NCBI GenBank assembly: GCA_027325475.1
Contig: DAIEFO010000106.1
Coordinates: forward strand, 1 to 7,477
Origin: Desulfobacteraceae bacterium
GTDB lineage: Bacteria; Desulfobacterota; Desulfobacteria; Desulfobacterales; Desulfatirhabdiaceae
Direction: 5' to 3'
DNA length: 7,477 nt
The stretch's first letter is position 1, and each line of letters starts with the position of its first letter. A program made the translations under genes and the position numbers. The notes under the pieces are model-generated. The model made no database searches. It saw nothing but the letters and a program-made list of their open reading frames with translations, and had not been told where the DNA came from. Below are positions 5,800-7,477 of this stretch, piece by piece.

Positions 5800-5990
5800 C
5801 TTCTGTATGCTGTTTGTGACCAGCGATGGTTGTCATGAACAGCATCTGCGATGTATCAATCCTTTCAGAAATAACGATTTCATCAGGCAGTCCAATTTCA
5901 GCATGGTGTTGTATTGTTTGTCATGGCGGTGTTCCATGGCTTTGCAGACAGGATGTCCGTGTCTTGAAACTCCATAAAAAAGGGGAAAAT

Positions 5991-7477
5991 ATGAAAAAAA
6001 AGAGCCTCAGCTTTAAATTATTGGCAGGTGGTTCTCTGTGTGTGCTGTTGCCGCTGTTGGCGCTTGGCGGTTTTTCCAATGTGCGCTTGTCCCGCGACAT
6101 GAAGATCAGTCATGAACAAAACGCTGTCAATACCGCCAAAAGTATCGCCACATTGATTCAGGTGATGCTGAAGGATGAGACCAAACTGGCCGAAGATCTG
6201 GCGGTTGGAAATACCACGGTGGATGTCGCTGCCAAGGTTGCGGCGTCTGGTATTGATGCGTCCGCATCGGATATTCAGAATCTGGATCACAAACTGGCTG
6301 CCGCCATGAAGCAGATCGGAGATCAGTACGAGACTGTTTTTGTCTGCAACCCGGACGGCGTTATTTACGCCGATGGCACGGGAGGTGACTACAGAGGCAT
6401 TTCCATCAAGGACCGGGATTATTTTCAGAGCGCTAAAAACAATAAAGTCAATCTGACAACCCCAATCAAGTCCCAAAAAACCGGCAGAGCGGCGTTGCCG
6501 GTGTGTGTTCCGATTTATTCGAATGCCGGGCAGTTTGTCGGCGCATTAGCAACGGTCGTGAAGCTGGATTCCCTGTCCGAGAGTATTCTGTCCACCAAAA
6601 TCGGCAAAACCGGATATCCGTTTGTGGTGGATAAAACCGGTCTGCTGGTGGTTCACCCCAACCCCAAGAATGTGTTGACATTGAATCTGGCTACCCTCAA
6701 GGATATGAAAGATATTATGGAGAAGATGCTGGCGCATCAGACGGGAGTGGATACCTATATTTTTGAAGGCATCCACAAAATTGCTGGTTTTGCGCCGGTG
6801 GCGTTGACAGGATGGAGCGTTGGGACGACCCAGCCGGTGGATGAATTCATGGCATCGGTATATGCCCTGCGTAACGCCATGATCATGATCACAGCGATAT
6901 TTCTGGTAATAGCGCTTCTGGCGATCTGGTATTTTTCCCGTACGATTTCAAAACCGCTGACCGTTGTTATTGACGGGCTCAACGAAGGCGCGGATCAGGT
7001 GGCCTCAGCGGCCGGTGAGGTGTCATCTTCCAGCCAGACGCTGGCGCAAGGGGCGTCCGAACAGGCGGCGTCTATCGAAGAAACTTCGGCGTCTCTGGAA
7101 GAGATGTCTTCCATGACCAAGCAGAACGCCAACAACGCGGCGCAGGCCAATGCGCTGATGCAGGAAGCCGGCGCCAGTGTTCAGACAGTGTCTAAGTCCA
7201 TGTCCGAATTGACGGCGTCCATGAGCGATATTTTAAAAGCCAGCGATGAAACGTCCAAGATCATTAAAACCATCGATGAAATCGCTTTCCAGACCAATCT
7301 CCTGGCGCTGAACGCCGCAGTTGAAGCTGCGAGGGCAGGGGAGGCTGGCGCAGGGTTTGCGGTGGTGGCCGATGAAGTTCGCAACCTGGCGCTTCGGGCT
7401 GCGGAAGCCGCTAAAACGACATCGTCTCTGATCGAGGGGACTTCAAAGAAGGTCAAGGAAGGGGCCGAATATGTCCA
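5991..7477 (+). CDS. Methyl-accepting chemotaxis protein with double-Cache sensor, 3' end outside window
   Basis: The frame runs open from the ATG at 5991 to the window edge (495 codons). A basic start (MKKKS) leads into TM1 at about 10-28. A periplasmic sensor at about 33-290 looks like a dCache_1 domain: VFVCNPDGVIYAD then KDRDYF (140-145) in the distal half, and GYPFVVDKTG then VVHPNP (about 209-225) in the proximal half. TM2 is at about 297-315, followed by a very short HAMP-like stretch (ISKPL...GLNEGADQV). The cytoplasmic coiled coil reaches the conserved signalling tip at 430-451 (EIAFQTNLLALNAAVEAAR), which contacts CheA and CheW. The C-terminal methylation helix is cut off. AGGGGA (5981-5986) is the ribosome site. 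The sigma-28 promoter at 5653-5679 places it in the flagellar regulon. Cache sensors usually bind small organic acids, amino acids or similar ligands; this ligand is unknown. Confidence 0.95.
   Translation, partial: MKKKSLSFKLLAGGSLCVLLPLLALGGFSNVRLSRDMKISHEQNAVNTAKSIATLIQVMLKDETKLAEDLAVGNTTVDVAAKVAASGIDASASDIQNLDHKLAAAMKQIGDQYETVFVCNPDGVIYADGTGGDYRGISIKDRDYFQSAKNNKVNLTTPIKSQKTGRAALPVCVPIYSNAGQFVGALATVVKLDSLSESILSTKIGKTGYPFVVDKTGLLVVHPNPKNVLTLNLATLKDMKDIMEKMLAHQTGVDTYIFEGIHKIAGFAPVALTGWSVGTTQPVDEFMASVYALRNAMIMITAIFLVIALLAIWYFSRTISKPLTVVIDGLNEGADQVASAAGEVSSSSQTLAQGASEQAASIEETSASLEEMSSMTKQNANNAAQANALMQEAGASVQTVSKSMSELTASMSDILKASDETSKIIKTIDEIAFQTNLLALNAAVEAARAGEAGAGFAVVADEVRNLALRAAEAAKTTSSLIEGTSKKVKEGAEYV

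Larger units (their letters stand above)
5506..5990. other. Divergent intergenic region between kinase operon and chemoreceptor gene
   Basis: About 485 bases hold no convincing gene. From left to right there are a perfect 12-bp palindrome, a weak leftward promoter candidate for the kinase operon, a strong rightward sigma-28 promoter, and an AT-rich half-site cluster with a possible sigma-70 promoter. The weak leftward candidate has TTGATT (minus strand of 5615-5620) and TATACA (5594-5599), with a short 15-base spacer. CCCCATATG at 5621-5629 is matched in inverted orientation by CATATGGGG at 5523-5531, which may be chance. The frame of the chemoreceptor is open upstream to 5820, but its codons look non-coding. 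No sigma-54 promoter with the GG-N10-GC spacing was found on either strand. Confidence 0.6.

Noticed and set aside
5835..5990. In-frame extension of the chemoreceptor by 52 codons from an ATG at 5835
   Set aside because: The frame is open back to 5820, but the ATG at 5835 has no ribosome site. The residues are Cys/Ser-rich with no resemblance to a receptor N-terminus, and the ATG at 5991 has AGGGGA plus a typical basic start followed by TM1.
5687..5990. c-di-GMP (GEMM) or other known riboswitch in the chemoreceptor leader
   Set aside because: None of the conserved GEMM core strings or the core of another common riboswitch is visible by eye; a covariance-model search would be needed to exclude weaker candidates.
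6018..6476. Minus-strand 152-codon open frame inside the chemoreceptor
   Set aside because: It lies opposite a clear Cache-domain coding region, has no recognisable domain and is explained as a shadow of the real gene.

Overview
This 7.5 kb stretch looks like a chromosomal segment of a motile Gram-negative bacterium of moderate GC content. The style of its sensor kinase (PAS plus HisKA with a long H-to-N box spacer plus a C-terminal receiver), its sigma-54 activator and its double-Cache chemoreceptor best fits the Desulfobacterota, probably Desulfobacterales. That assignment is inferred from protein style and has not been searched. There is no mobile element, CRISPR array, tRNA or rRNA.

Left part (1-1649, plus strand): the 3' part of a membrane protein with a bacterial SH3 domain, an Ala/Pro/Ser-rich linker and a C-terminal membrane helix. 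It is followed after 75 bases by a soluble-looking SLT-type lytic transglycosylase with a long disordered N-terminal half and no signal peptide. Both suggest cell-wall work.

Middle part (1665-5475, minus strand): a compact three-gene operon running leftward, made of hybrid histidine kinase, NtrC-type sigma-54 activator and YcgR-like PilZ protein. The gaps are 39 and 16 bases. The PilZ gene ends only 15 bases from the stop of the transglycosylase gene, so the two transcription units converge. The kinase probably starts at 5475 rather than at the upstream GTG at 5505, because a very strong ribosome site fits only the ATG at 5475. This gives the kinase an N-terminus carrying four closely spaced cysteines. 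The activator carries GAYTNA in place of the usual GAFTGA sigma-54 contact loop.

Right part (5476-7477): a divergent intergenic region of about 515 bases, then a methyl-accepting chemotaxis protein cut by the window edge. The intergenic region holds a near-perfect flagellar sigma-28 promoter (TCAAGTTT-N11-GCCGATAA) pointing to the chemoreceptor gene, an AT-rich cluster of repeated half-sites, and a perfect 12-bp palindrome just upstream of the kinase gene.

Taken together, the window reads as a sensory and motility locus. A sigma-28-controlled chemoreceptor is divergent from a kinase/sigma-54 activator pair whose operon ends in a c-di-GMP receptor. I see no clearly unprecedented system. The sigma-28 promoter, the cysteine cluster, the altered GAFTGA loop and the palindromes are the points most worth following.
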